Position numbers and translations under genes: made by a program. A stretch of DNA of 64,000 nt from Bacteroidaceae bacterium (GTDB lineage: Bacteria > Bacteroidota > Bacteroidia > Bacteroidales > Bacteroidaceae): NCBI GenBank assembly GCA_017650105.1, contig JAGCFO010000015.1, positions 62,001 through 126,000 on the forward strand, given 5' to 3'. Below are positions 25,647-33,394 of the stretch, in pieces (position 1 is the stretch's first letter; each line of letters opens with the position of its first letter). Under the pieces are notes generated by a model, which was given only the letters and a program-made list of their open reading frames with translations, was not told the DNA's origin and made no database searches.

Positions 25647-28055
25647 ATGAAGAAAAATCAACTAAAATGCTTACTTGCAGTCGCCCTTCTGCTTGTCTGT
25701 GGAAATGTGTGGGGCGAGACAGTAACCGATATTCTGGATTATGCGTTTACAGGTATTTCTGCAACTGGTTATGAAGAATGGAGTGGTAAGACTTCCAATT
25801 CTACTGCTGTTTATGCAGGTCAAAGTGCAGGACAAGACTCAACCATTCAGTTGCGTTCGAATAATAGCAATTCGGGAGTTGTTACCACTGCATCAGGTGG
25901 TACTGTGAAGAAGGTGACTGTAACTTGGAACAGTGTTACAGATTCTGGTCGCACACTGAATGTTTATGGAAAAAGTACGGCTTATACTGCTGCTACGGAT
26001 TTATATAATACCTCAAAACAGGGAACTCTGATTGGTACTATTGTTTATGGTACTTCAACTGAGTTAGTGATTACTGACGAATATCAGTATATTGGTTTCC
26101 GTTCAAAAAGCGGAGCTATGTATCTTGATAAAGTAGAGATTGTGTGGGAAAAGAGTACTCTTCCAACAACGCCATCAATAAGTTTTGTTACCTCGTCGGC
26201 AAGTATTCGTGCCGGTGAAACTTTCACTCAGACTGCAACAGTGGAGAATGCCGAAGGCGCAACCGTTTCCTATTCATCTTCAAATCCAGAAATCGCTACT
26301 GTAGATGCTTCGGGTAAAGTGACAGGTCTAACCAAAGGAACTGTCACCATTACAGGTACTATTACTGTTGACGGAACAGATTATTCCGCTGACTATTCAG
26401 TAACTGTAGTAGCTGCAGAGGATGGCGTTTTTGATTTCACGTGGGGTTACGACTATGGAAGCGGTATTGAGGCAGGCGCGCAAATTAGTGAACCTACGAC
26501 CTTTACGGCAGGAAATGTGAACTTGACGACATCTGGAAATTTTGCGTGGTATACCTCAAACGGAACATTTCGTCTCTATACTGGAGGTTCTTATACTTTG
26601 ACTGTACCTGAAGGGTATGTTATTACTGGAATAGCTTTCACGGGAACTCAGAATCTGACATCTGTAACGGTAAATTCAGGTGAAATTAGCGGTAATGGAA
26701 AGGCTGCAACTTGGACAGGAGAGGCTCAAAATGTTACAATCACGCGTGGCGCAAGTAATCCTTTTTATAATACTATTTCGGTGACGTATGGAGAGAAAAG
26801 TGGTGCAGAGGTTGCAAATCTTTCTATTGATGCTACTAAACTGGCTGTCAGTGGTGACGGGACTCCCAATACGGCAACCATCTCTTCCGATGCGGAAGGA
26901 TTAAGTGTCAGCTATGAAAGCAGTAATGCTTCCGTTGCTACTGTAAGCGATGCTGGCGTTGTAACAGCCGTTGCAGCTGGTACAGCTACTATCACCGCTA
27001 CTTGGGCTGAGCAAATGTTGGCTGGTACAACTTATGCAGCTGGCTCCAAAGAGTTCAACGTAACAGTTTATGCTATTGAGGATGGAAAGTTCGACTTCAC
27101 TAATATGGTAATTACTTATGGTAGTGGACTGACGGCAAGCAATGAAAATGAATACGTGACAAATCCGAGCACATGGACTGCAGGGAATGTAACGATGACA
27201 GTTGCCGGTAAATATCGCTGGTGGTCTAACGATGGAACACTTCGCTTGTATGATTCAAACAATGCAGAAGCTCCTACTTCTGTTGAACTCTCGGTTCCTG
27301 AAGGGTTCATCATTACGAATATTACTATTACAGGTGGTACTGCTTTAGCTGCAAATGTTGGTACATATTCTTCAGGAAAATGGGCCGGTGCTTCACAGAG
27401 CGTTGTTTTATCTCATAACTCAACTAGTAGTGTAAATATTAAAACTATAACTATTACGTATTACTCGGCTCCCTCTGTGACTATTTCCGCAGCGGAGTGG
27501 GCTACAGCATGCCTGCCTTTCGATGCAACGATTGCTACCGAAGGCGTGACTGCTTATTATGTATCTATTGCTGAAGGTGCCATCAGCAAAACGGCTGTAA
27601 CAGGCGTTATTCCTGCAGGTGAAGGCGTGTTGCTGAATGGTGCCGCAGGCGCTGTAAGTTTCAACTATTCCGAAGCTTCAGATGACGATAAAGCCGCCGC
27701 TGCTAACAATCAGCTTGCGGGTTCTATTACTGGTGAAACTTTCAATGAGGAAGGCATGAAGTACTATATCCTTGCCAACGGAAATGATGGGAATGGCGGT
27801 GGAAACGGCATTGGTTTCTATTATCAGACAGAAGGGGGAGCGTCCGCTACTTGTTCACAATATAAGGCTGTGCTTGCTGTTCATGCAGATGCGACTGAAT
27901 CGAAAGGTTACCGCCTCGATGGCACTACGATGGTTGAGCAGATGCTGCAAGACGATGCCGACGTTGTTATCTATGATTTGACGGGCCGTCAAGTGTCGAG
28001 TATCTCTGGCAGAGGCATCTACATCATTAATGGTAAGAAGGTGATTGTAAAGTAA
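25647..28055 (+). CDS. Secreted Big-domain protein with a short T9SS-like tail
   Basis: An 802-residue exported protein. The signal peptide LKCLLAVALLLVCGNVWG is almost identical to that of the 28484 gene. The mature part is Thr/Ser/Gly-rich beta structure. It has two bacterial Ig-like (Big_2-type) modules (about 175-255 and 395-480, each with the pattern YSSSNPEIATVDASGKVTG / YESSNASVATVSDAGVVTA). It also has two copies of a domain beginning DGVFDFTWGYDYGSG / DGKFDFTNMVITYGSG, so the middle is internally duplicated. The end (IYDLTGRQVSS..GRGIYIINGKKVIVK) is a short sorting-tail motif. No catalytic site seen. A surface adhesin or carbohydrate-binding role is inference. Confidence 0.7.
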   Translation: MKKNQLKCLLAVALLLVCGNVWGETVTDILDYAFTGISATGYEEWSGKTSNSTAVYAGQSAGQDSTIQLRSNNSNSGVVTTASGGTVKKVTVTWNSVTDSGRTLNVYGKSTAYTAATDLYNTSKQGTLIGTIVYGTSTELVITDEYQYIGFRSKSGAMYLDKVEIVWEKSTLPTTPSISFVTSSASIRAGETFTQTATVENAEGATVSYSSSNPEIATVDASGKVTGLTKGTVTITGTITVDGTDYSADYSVTVVAAEDGVFDFTWGYDYGSGIEAGAQISEPTTFTAGNVNLTTSGNFAWYTSNGTFRLYTGGSYTLTVPEGYVITGIAFTGTQNLTSVTVNSGEISGNGKAATWTGEAQNVTITRGASNPFYNTISVTYGEKSGAEVANLSIDATKLAVSGDGTPNTATISSDAEGLSVSYESSNASVATVSDAGVVTAVAAGTATITATWAEQMLAGTTYAAGSKEFNVTVYAIEDGKFDFTNMVITYGSGLTASNENEYVTNPSTWTAGNVTMTVAGKYRWWSNDGTLRLYDSNNAEAPTSVELSVPEGFIITNITITGGTALAANVGTYSSGKWAGASQSVVLSHNSTSSVNIKTITITYYSAPSVTISAAEWATACLPFDATIATEGVTAYYVSIAEGAISKTAVTGVIPAGEGVLLNGAAGAVSFNYSEASDDDKAAAANNQLAGSITGETFNEEGMKYYILANGNDGNGGGNGIGFYYQTEGGASATCSQYKAVLAVHADATESKGYRLDGTTMVEQMLQDDADVVIYDLTGRQVSSISGRGIYIINGKKVIVK

Positions 28056-28092
28056 TCCATTCGATTGTTGAACCCAAAAAACAGAAAAAACA

Positions 28093-28257
28093 ATGAAAAC
28101 ATATATTAAACCCTCTATCGAAATCAATAATATCCGTCTGGAGAGTCAGATGATGGCAGGAAGTGATCCTAGTCTCAACGACGAAGTAACTACCGGCGCT
28201 CAGCTCAGTCATGGACGTCGTGGTTCATGGGGCAGTCTTTGGGACGAAGAGGACTAA
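28093..28257 (+). CDS. Short 54-residue peptide of the KTYIKPSIE...MMAGS type
   Basis: ATG at 28093 to TAA at 28255-28257 gives 54 residues, too short for many gene callers. It begins MKTYIKPSIEINNIRLESQ, then MMAGSDPS at residues 20-27, and ends GRRGSWGSLWDEED. Bacteroidales genomes carry many short proteins of this plan: a K.Y.KP.IE start, an M.AGS motif mid-way and a Gly/Arg/acidic end. The plan recalls a leader peptide followed by a processed core, but I know of no proven function. It lies 37 bases after the 25647 gene and just before a very strong terminator, so it is the last gene of that transcript. Confidence 0.7.
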   Translation: MKTYIKPSIEINNIRLESQMMAGSDPSLNDEVTTGAQLSHGRRGSWGSLWDEED

Positions 28258-28276
28258 AAAAAGAGAACAGTTTTTT

Positions 28277-28318
28277 GAGCTATCCCTTCGGCATCATGCC
28301 GAAGGGATAGCTCGCTTT
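28277..28318 (+). terminator. Strong terminator after the 54-residue peptide gene
   Basis: A perfect 16-bp stem (28277-28292 with 28298-28313, starting GAGCTATCCC) with a 5-nt loop, followed by GCTTTTTAT. It ends the 25647-28257 unit and separates it from the paralogous gene downstream. Confidence 0.92.
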
Positions 28319-28483
28319 TTATGAGATATTCATTCCGCGAGTTGTGCCAGCTTTGAAGGCAAGAATTCCTTCCTTTTTCACGACTTTTCCACAATAGAGA
28401 AAAAAACGGAAAGTTTTTGTTCCAGAAAAGAAAAAAAGGTTGTAAGTTTACAGCCAAAAACATACCAAATAATTCTAATGTCT

Positions 28484-31400
28484 ATGAAGAAAAACTTATT
28501 GAAATCCCTGCTGGCTGTCGCCCTCCTGCTAGTTTGTGGAAATGTTTGGGGCGAGACAGTGACTTTTACGTTTAGCGATTTAGCAACTGCTAATAGTTGG
28601 GAAAATGGTGTGGCTTATACTCCTGTAACGATTTCTCCTATTACATTGTCTGCTGATGGTGGCGGTAATAATGCAAAATATTATACTTCCGACCAGACAT
28701 GGCGTATGTATAATGGAGGAACTGTCACTATCACTCCCGAAGAGGGATATGAGATAACAGCTGTTTCTTCAAACCCTTCGAGAACCTTTACAATTACCGA
28801 TGGTTCTGCATCTCTTTCGTTTACCGAAACTGTAAAATTCAAAAGTATTACAGTCTCTTATAAAGTTGCTGGAACTGCTGTTCATTTTGATCATGCTGGT
28901 ACGGAATCCGATCCTTATTCTGTAGCTGACGCTTACACTGCTGTAGATAATAATACGGGTATAAATGGTGTTTATGCAAAGGGCGTTGTATCAAAGATTG
29001 TAACTGCATTTAACTCTCAGTATAACAATATTACATTTGATATCTCAGATGATGGGAGCGAGAATGGTAACCAGTTGCGAGCTTATCGCTGCAAGAAATC
29101 TTCTGTTGAAGGTGCTCCTGATGTGGCGGATATTCAAGTGGGCGACATAGTCGTAGTTTATGGTGACCTGACATTATACAATTCGACATACGAATTTAGT
29201 GCTGATAATGTCCTTATTAGCCGCGAAAGCACAAGCACGAAAATAGCAGCCGGGTTGTCGTTCTCTGCAAGTTCCGTTGAAGCCGACTTAGCAAACCTTT
29301 CATCGTTTGTTGCTCCTACACTCACTAATCCTTACAACCTGCCTGTTGCTTATACCAGCTCTAACACAGAAGTAGCTACGGTTGATGAGAACGGTACGGT
29401 AAGTATTGTTGGTGAAGGCAATGCTGTTATCACCGTTACTTCTAAAGAAACAGACAACTATCTGGCAGGTGAGGCACATTACACGATTACAGTGACAAAT
29501 ACGGGTGTGGTATTAGTTACCGTAGACGAGAATGGTAATACTACATTTGACCTTTCTAATAATGCCTGGCACTTCCCAACAAGCAAGCAAGTCGATGAAG
29601 GTAGCTATACAATGAACGGCTACACCATTAAAGTCGCTGGCTCAGAGGGAAATGGCTTTAATTATTATGCGAATGGTAAAGCTTTGCTGTTTGGAAAAAC
29701 GGGTGCTTATTTAACATTACCCCCATTTGACTATAATGTTGGAAAGATTGATGTTGTTGGTGCCAGTGGTGCATCAGATAAAGTGAAACAAAATATTTTT
29801 GTTGGTGATTCAGTTGTCAGCACAGAGACAACCGGTGCATCAGATGTTACTAATACCTATAATATAGCTGAGGACTATCAGGCAGAAGGTACGATTTATA
29901 CCCTTAAGGTAACAAACGCCTATAATACTCAAGTAACAAAGATTATTGTGTATAAAGCTGTTGTTGATGAACGTGATGATGCTGAGATTGCATTCTCACC
30001 TGAGACTTTGACCATTTACAAGGAAAATACGGAATACACTAAACCTCAGTTCGTCAATCCGAATGAAATTAGTCTAAGCGAAATAGAGTTTACCACTACA
30101 AGTAGCGAAGTTGCAAAATGGAGCGATGATGGTTTGGTACTCGGAGGGGAGACAGGCACTGCTACCATTACAGCAACATTTGCTGGTAATAATGAGTACA
30201 AGCCCGCAACCGTTACGCTGAAAATCACCGTTAATGCTGGTAAGGGTTACGCAGATTTGCCCTTTGCGTTCGATGATGGTATGGCAGATATTGAGGGAGT
30301 GGACGGTTTCACCCAGAATGGCCTTGGCTCTGACTATAGTAGTTCGCCTAAATTAAAATTTGACAGCACTGGTGACTATCTGATTCTACACTTTAATGAA
30401 AGTCCGGGCAAACTGACCTACGACATCAAGGGTAATACTTTCTCTGGAGGTACTTTTAAGGTTCAGACCTCTGCCGACGGAGTGAATTATAGTGACCTTA
30501 AGACTTACTCAACTTTTACTGGCAGTATCCAATCGGAAGTGTTCAATAATCTGGGAGACGCTGTGCGCTATATCAAGTGGATTTACACAGAAAAGGTTAG
30601 TGGCAACGTTGCTCTCGGTAATATTTCGTTGGCAAAATACGCTGCTCCCGTGAACTACACGCTTTCCATTGGCGATCCTGAATTTGTAACCATAACAGCT
30701 AACTATGGGGAAGAAGTCCTGCAGAATGGCGACGAAGCAGAGGTTGAGGCTGGCGCGGAAATCACTCTGGCTCTGAGTATAAATGAAGGCTATGACCTTG
30801 AGAGTCTCACAGTAGTAGGTGATGAAGGACAGACGGTGACGCTCACCCAAGAGGAAACGGTTTGGACATTCAATATGCCTGAATTCGATGTGACGGTAAA
30901 TGCATCGGTTGTTGAGCATGTTGAACCGGTATTAGCATACTATACTCTTGCTACCGCTATTACTCCTGGAAAGCGTTATGTCTTTGCCAGTGGAAAGGTG
31001 GACGACGTGTACGACTTGGTAGTAATGGCCGAACAAGGGACTAACAACCGACGTGGAAAGATTGCACGCGTTGTTGATGGCAAGTTGGAAGTTCCTGAAG
31101 GATTGGACTTCGTGATTGAGGGCAACGCAACCGACGGCTACACTATCTATGATGATAGCGAAGAGTCGAGAGGCTATCTTTATGCAGCAAGCAGCGATAA
31201 AAATTATTTGAAGACTCAAGAGGAGAATGATGTGAATGGCCTTTGGACTATTACGTTTGATGCTACAGATGGGCATGCATCCATCGTGGCAACTCAATCT
31301 GAAAATCGCAATGTGATGCGGTATAACCCTAACAATGACTCTCCACTCTTCTCTTGTTATGCTACTGCTTCCCAGTCGCCGGTTTATCTCTTCCAGTTAG

Positions 31401-31591
31401 TAGAGGAGACTCCTTCCTTTGAGACGGGCGACGTGAACGAGGACCATGAGGTGAACGTTTCTGATGTTACCATGCTCGTGAGCATGATTCTTGGCAATAC
31501 GCCCGTTACTGACGCTGCCGATGTGAACGAGGATCATGAGGTGAACGTTTCTGACGTGACAGCACTCGTGAGCATCATCTTGGGACAATGA
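28484..31591 (+). CDS. Secreted adhesin-like protein with a C-terminal dockerin
   Basis: 1035 residues from ATG 28484; an alternative ATG two codons upstream (28478) adds Met-Ser. The signal peptide (LLAVALLLVCGNVWG) matches the 25647 product. Beta-rich modules follow: an OB-like region (about 130-250, PYSVADAYTAVDNNTGINGVYAKGVV), two Ig-like modules with NTEVATVDENGTVSIVGEGNAVITVT and SSEVAKWSDDGLVLGGETGTATITATF, and further beta domains. The last 55 residues are two copies of DVNEDHEVNVSDVT.LVS.ILG, a type I dockerin duplicated calcium-loop repeat. This replaces the short sorting tail of the paralogue. Cohesin binding is the family role; no cohesin is in the window. Confidence 0.75.
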   Translation: MKKNLLKSLLAVALLLVCGNVWGETVTFTFSDLATANSWENGVAYTPVTISPITLSADGGGNNAKYYTSDQTWRMYNGGTVTITPEEGYEITAVSSNPSRTFTITDGSASLSFTETVKFKSITVSYKVAGTAVHFDHAGTESDPYSVADAYTAVDNNTGINGVYAKGVVSKIVTAFNSQYNNITFDISDDGSENGNQLRAYRCKKSSVEGAPDVADIQVGDIVVVYGDLTLYNSTYEFSADNVLISRESTSTKIAAGLSFSASSVEADLANLSSFVAPTLTNPYNLPVAYTSSNTEVATVDENGTVSIVGEGNAVITVTSKETDNYLAGEAHYTITVTNTGVVLVTVDENGNTTFDLSNNAWHFPTSKQVDEGSYTMNGYTIKVAGSEGNGFNYYANGKALLFGKTGAYLTLPPFDYNVGKIDVVGASGASDKVKQNIFVGDSVVSTETTGASDVTNTYNIAEDYQAEGTIYTLKVTNAYNTQVTKIIVYKAVVDERDDAEIAFSPETLTIYKENTEYTKPQFVNPNEISLSEIEFTTTSSEVAKWSDDGLVLGGETGTATITATFAGNNEYKPATVTLKITVNAGKGYADLPFAFDDGMADIEGVDGFTQNGLGSDYSSSPKLKFDSTGDYLILHFNESPGKLTYDIKGNTFSGGTFKVQTSADGVNYSDLKTYSTFTGSIQSEVFNNLGDAVRYIKWIYTEKVSGNVALGNISLAKYAAPVNYTLSIGDPEFVTITANYGEEVLQNGDEAEVEAGAEITLALSINEGYDLESLTVVGDEGQTVTLTQEETVWTFNMPEFDVTVNASVVEHVEPVLAYYTLATAITPGKRYVFASGKVDDVYDLVVMAEQGTNNRRGKIARVVDGKLEVPEGLDFVIEGNATDGYTIYDDSEESRGYLYAASSDKNYLKTQEENDVNGLWTITFDATDGHASIVATQSENRNVMRYNPNNDSPLFSCYATASQSPVYLFQLVEETPSFETGDVNEDHEVNVSDVTMLVSMILGNTPVTDAADVNEDHEVNVSDVTALVSIILGQ

Positions 31592-31653
31592 TCAGATAGA
31601 GATGGTGCGTTGAACCTGAAAGACTGAGGACTTGAGTCCTCATACCGATAATC

Positions 31654-31696
31654 GTCGGGGATGTGCAATAGATAGCATGTCCCCGACAGTTTTTTT
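31654..31696 (+). terminator. Terminator after the dockerin protein gene
   Basis: GTCGGGG (31654-31660) pairs with CCCCGAC (31681-31687), extended inward by GTGC/GCAT-type pairs, and is followed by seven T at 31690-31696. A second small hairpin (GAGGACTTGAGTCCTC, 31627-31642) precedes it. Confidence 0.8.
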
Positions 31697-32060
31697 GTAG
31701 CTATCTCAGCTAAGTGCTGGTGATAATATCTGCGATAGTGTCATCAACAGTTACAACTCGTAAGAGGGATGTGACAAGCTGTTGATGGGCGATGCCTATA
31801 CTATGCTGCTTTCATCGTAGGACTTCGGGGATGCTGTGTGTTGTCATTGTCTGTTGGCTGTTCCATTTGTCGCGAGCACTTGCTGTGCTCGTTATGAAGG
31901 GAATAGCAGATAGCGGCGTTCCCCTTAGTGGGGGATTCATCTGATGGGTATGAGGGATGAGGCGCATGGTACGTCGTCGGTTCTCGCTTATTGTCAGTTG
32001 TCGTCAATCGTACCGGTGTTTTTGTGCCAAGAGAGTTATCGGTGTTGAGGGAAAAAGAAA
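31697..32060. other. Gene-free intergenic stretch
   Basis: About 360 bases between two facing terminators with no credible coding sequence. A 93-codon minus-strand frame exists (31801-32082) but runs into the terminator of the next gene and shows no domain or start context. It could be a decayed remnant; I cannot identify it. Confidence 0.4.
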
Positions 32061-32086
32061 AGCGATGCCCCGAAAAGGGCATCGCT
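32061..32086 (-). terminator. Terminator of the 32110 outer-membrane protein gene
   Basis: AGCGATGCCC (32061-32070) pairs with GGGCATCGCT (32077-32086). On the minus strand it is followed by TTTCTTTTTC. Confidence 0.85.
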
Positions 32087-32109
32087 TGTAAATCACGCTA
32101 TCTGTCTGA

Positions 32110-32556
32110 TTAGAAGCAGAACTTAACGCCGAAGCCTACATCGCTGTAGCCGAAGCCGAACTCAGGAAGTACGCTTACGCTGGGACGATAGTCGAGCGAG
32201 AAAGCGATAGGTACGCTGGGAATCTTGTACTCAAGACCTACAACAGCTTCTGCGCCTACACCAATCTTTGCATTCTCTCTGAAATTCCAGGCACCTACAT
32301 AACCGCCGATACCATAGTAGAGGTTGAAACCGTCGGCAATAACAGGAGTCTGCCACTCATAGAGAACCTGCAGACGACCATAGTCTGTCCAACCAAGATC
32401 GATACCAAACTCAAGAGCGTTTGCACCAAGATTATTCTTGATGGTCAAGCCGGCGTTAGCGCCACCGCCACGAACTCCAATAGCCCAGTTATAGTCCTGA
32501 GCGTTAACAGTCAATGCTGAAATCAGCAGGACAGCAACCAATAAAATCTTTTTCAT
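32110..32556 (-). CDS. Small outer-membrane beta-barrel protein
   Basis: A 148-residue protein with signal peptide 1-19 (AVLLISALTVNAQ). The mature chain shows alternating beta strands with Gly and aromatics (WAIGVRGGGANAGLTIK, LYYGIGGYVGAWNF, GFGYSDVGFGVKFCF) and ends in an aromatic residue, as expected for a barrel inserted by BAM. Likely eight-stranded by length. Its promoter (32589-32619) and terminator (32061-32086) make it a single-gene unit. Function unknown. Confidence 0.75.
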   Translation of the reverse strand: MKKILLVAVLLISALTVNAQDYNWAIGVRGGGANAGLTIKNNLGANALEFGIDLGWTDYGRLQVLYEWQTPVIADGFNLYYGIGGYVGAWNFRENAKIGVGAEAVVGLEYKIPSVPIAFSLDYRPSVSVLPEFGFGYSDVGFGVKFCF

Positions 32557-32588
32557 AGTTTATAAAATGATTAAATGATTTACGACTG

Positions 32589-32619
32589 CAAAGATATGCT
32601 CTTTTTTGGGAAATACAAA
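32589..32619 (-). promoter_or_regulatory. Promoter of the 32110 gene
   Basis: Minus strand TTTG (complement of 32616-32619), a 19-base spacer, TATCTTTG (complement of 32589-32596). A full consensus match 33 bases upstream of the start codon. Confidence 0.85.
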
Positions 32620-32649
32620 TCTTTCGGCTTCTTTTTTGCATTACAACAA

Positions 32650-32679
32650 AATAGCCTACTTCATAGGAAGCAGGCTATT
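32650..32679 (-). terminator. Terminator of rplS
   Basis: AATAGCCT (32650-32657) pairs with AGGCTATT (32672-32679), with further partial pairing inside. On the minus strand TTTGTTGT follows. Confidence 0.7.
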
Positions 32680-32782
32680 ATTGCATTGATGAATCGTGTT
32701 TCGGAAATAATAAGTAATTGAGAAATGTGGATTTACAATTACACCATTATACTGTTGAACGATTATCCGATTACATGCTCAA

Positions 32783-33148
32783 TTACTGGGCGATGTTGAC
32801 TCTCTTCTCCTTGATGCGAGCCTTCTTACCGGTGAGGGCGCGGAGATAATACAATTTAGCGCGGCGAACCTTACCAATCTTGTTGACGGTAATGCTCTCG
32901 ATGGCTGGTGAGCTGATGGGGAAGATACGCTCTACACCTACAGTACCCGACATCTTGCGAACGGTGAAACGCTTGTTGTAACCGTGTCCGCAAATCTTGA
33001 TAACCACACCACGATAGAGCTGTACGCGCTCTTTGTTACCTTCAATGATACGATATGCAACGGTAACGGTATCGCCTGATTTGAATTTTGGAGCGGTTCC
33101 TTCTTTACCAGTAGCAAATGCTTCTTCAGCAACTTTAATCAAATCCAT
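32783..33148 (-). CDS. rplS: 50S ribosomal protein L19
   Basis: A 121-residue ribosomal protein located at the 30S-50S interface. Family signatures: [57 protein letters not shown] and [20 protein letters not shown]. It is alone here, without the rpsP-rimM-trmD neighbours seen in many bacteria. Confidence 0.97.
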   Translation of the reverse strand: MDLIKVAEEAFATGKEGTAPKFKSGDTVTVAYRIIEGNKERVQLYRGVVIKICGHGYNKRFTVRKMSGTVGVERIFPISSPAIESITVNKIGKVRRAKLYYLRALTGKKARIKEKRVNIAQ

Positions 33149-33237
33149 TTCTTTTTCAGTTATTTAGGTTTGTTTGTCATCCCAGCCAGGCATGCCAAGT
33201 TACTCTTCCTCTGACAGCGGTCTGGCGAAAAGCGGTG

Positions 33238-33269
33238 CAAAATAACAACTTTTTTTTGACACCCACAAA
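33238..33269 (-). promoter_or_regulatory. Probable promoter of rplS
   Basis: Minus strand TTTG (complement of 33266-33269), a 20-base spacer, TTATTTTG (complement of 33238-33245), one mismatch from TAnnTTTG. It leaves a leader of about 90 bases. Confidence 0.5.
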
Positions 33270-33394
33270 TTTTGCTGCCTTTTTTTCAAGTGTGGGCCGC
33301 AAAAGCAGTGGGTTTTATCCTTTTCCGGTAATCGCATCGGTTATGATGTTGCACTGGAACTAATCGTTTCGGAACAGTTAGTAGCATCTTGAAA

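Noticed and set aside
31801..32082. 93-codon minus-strand frame
   Set aside because: Crosses the terminator of the 32110 gene and has no recognisable feature; possibly a decayed remnant, not a supported gene.
33149..33237. L19 leader autoregulatory element
   Set aside because: The leader is too AT-rich and short for me to see a conserved ribosomal-protein leader fold; not claimed.
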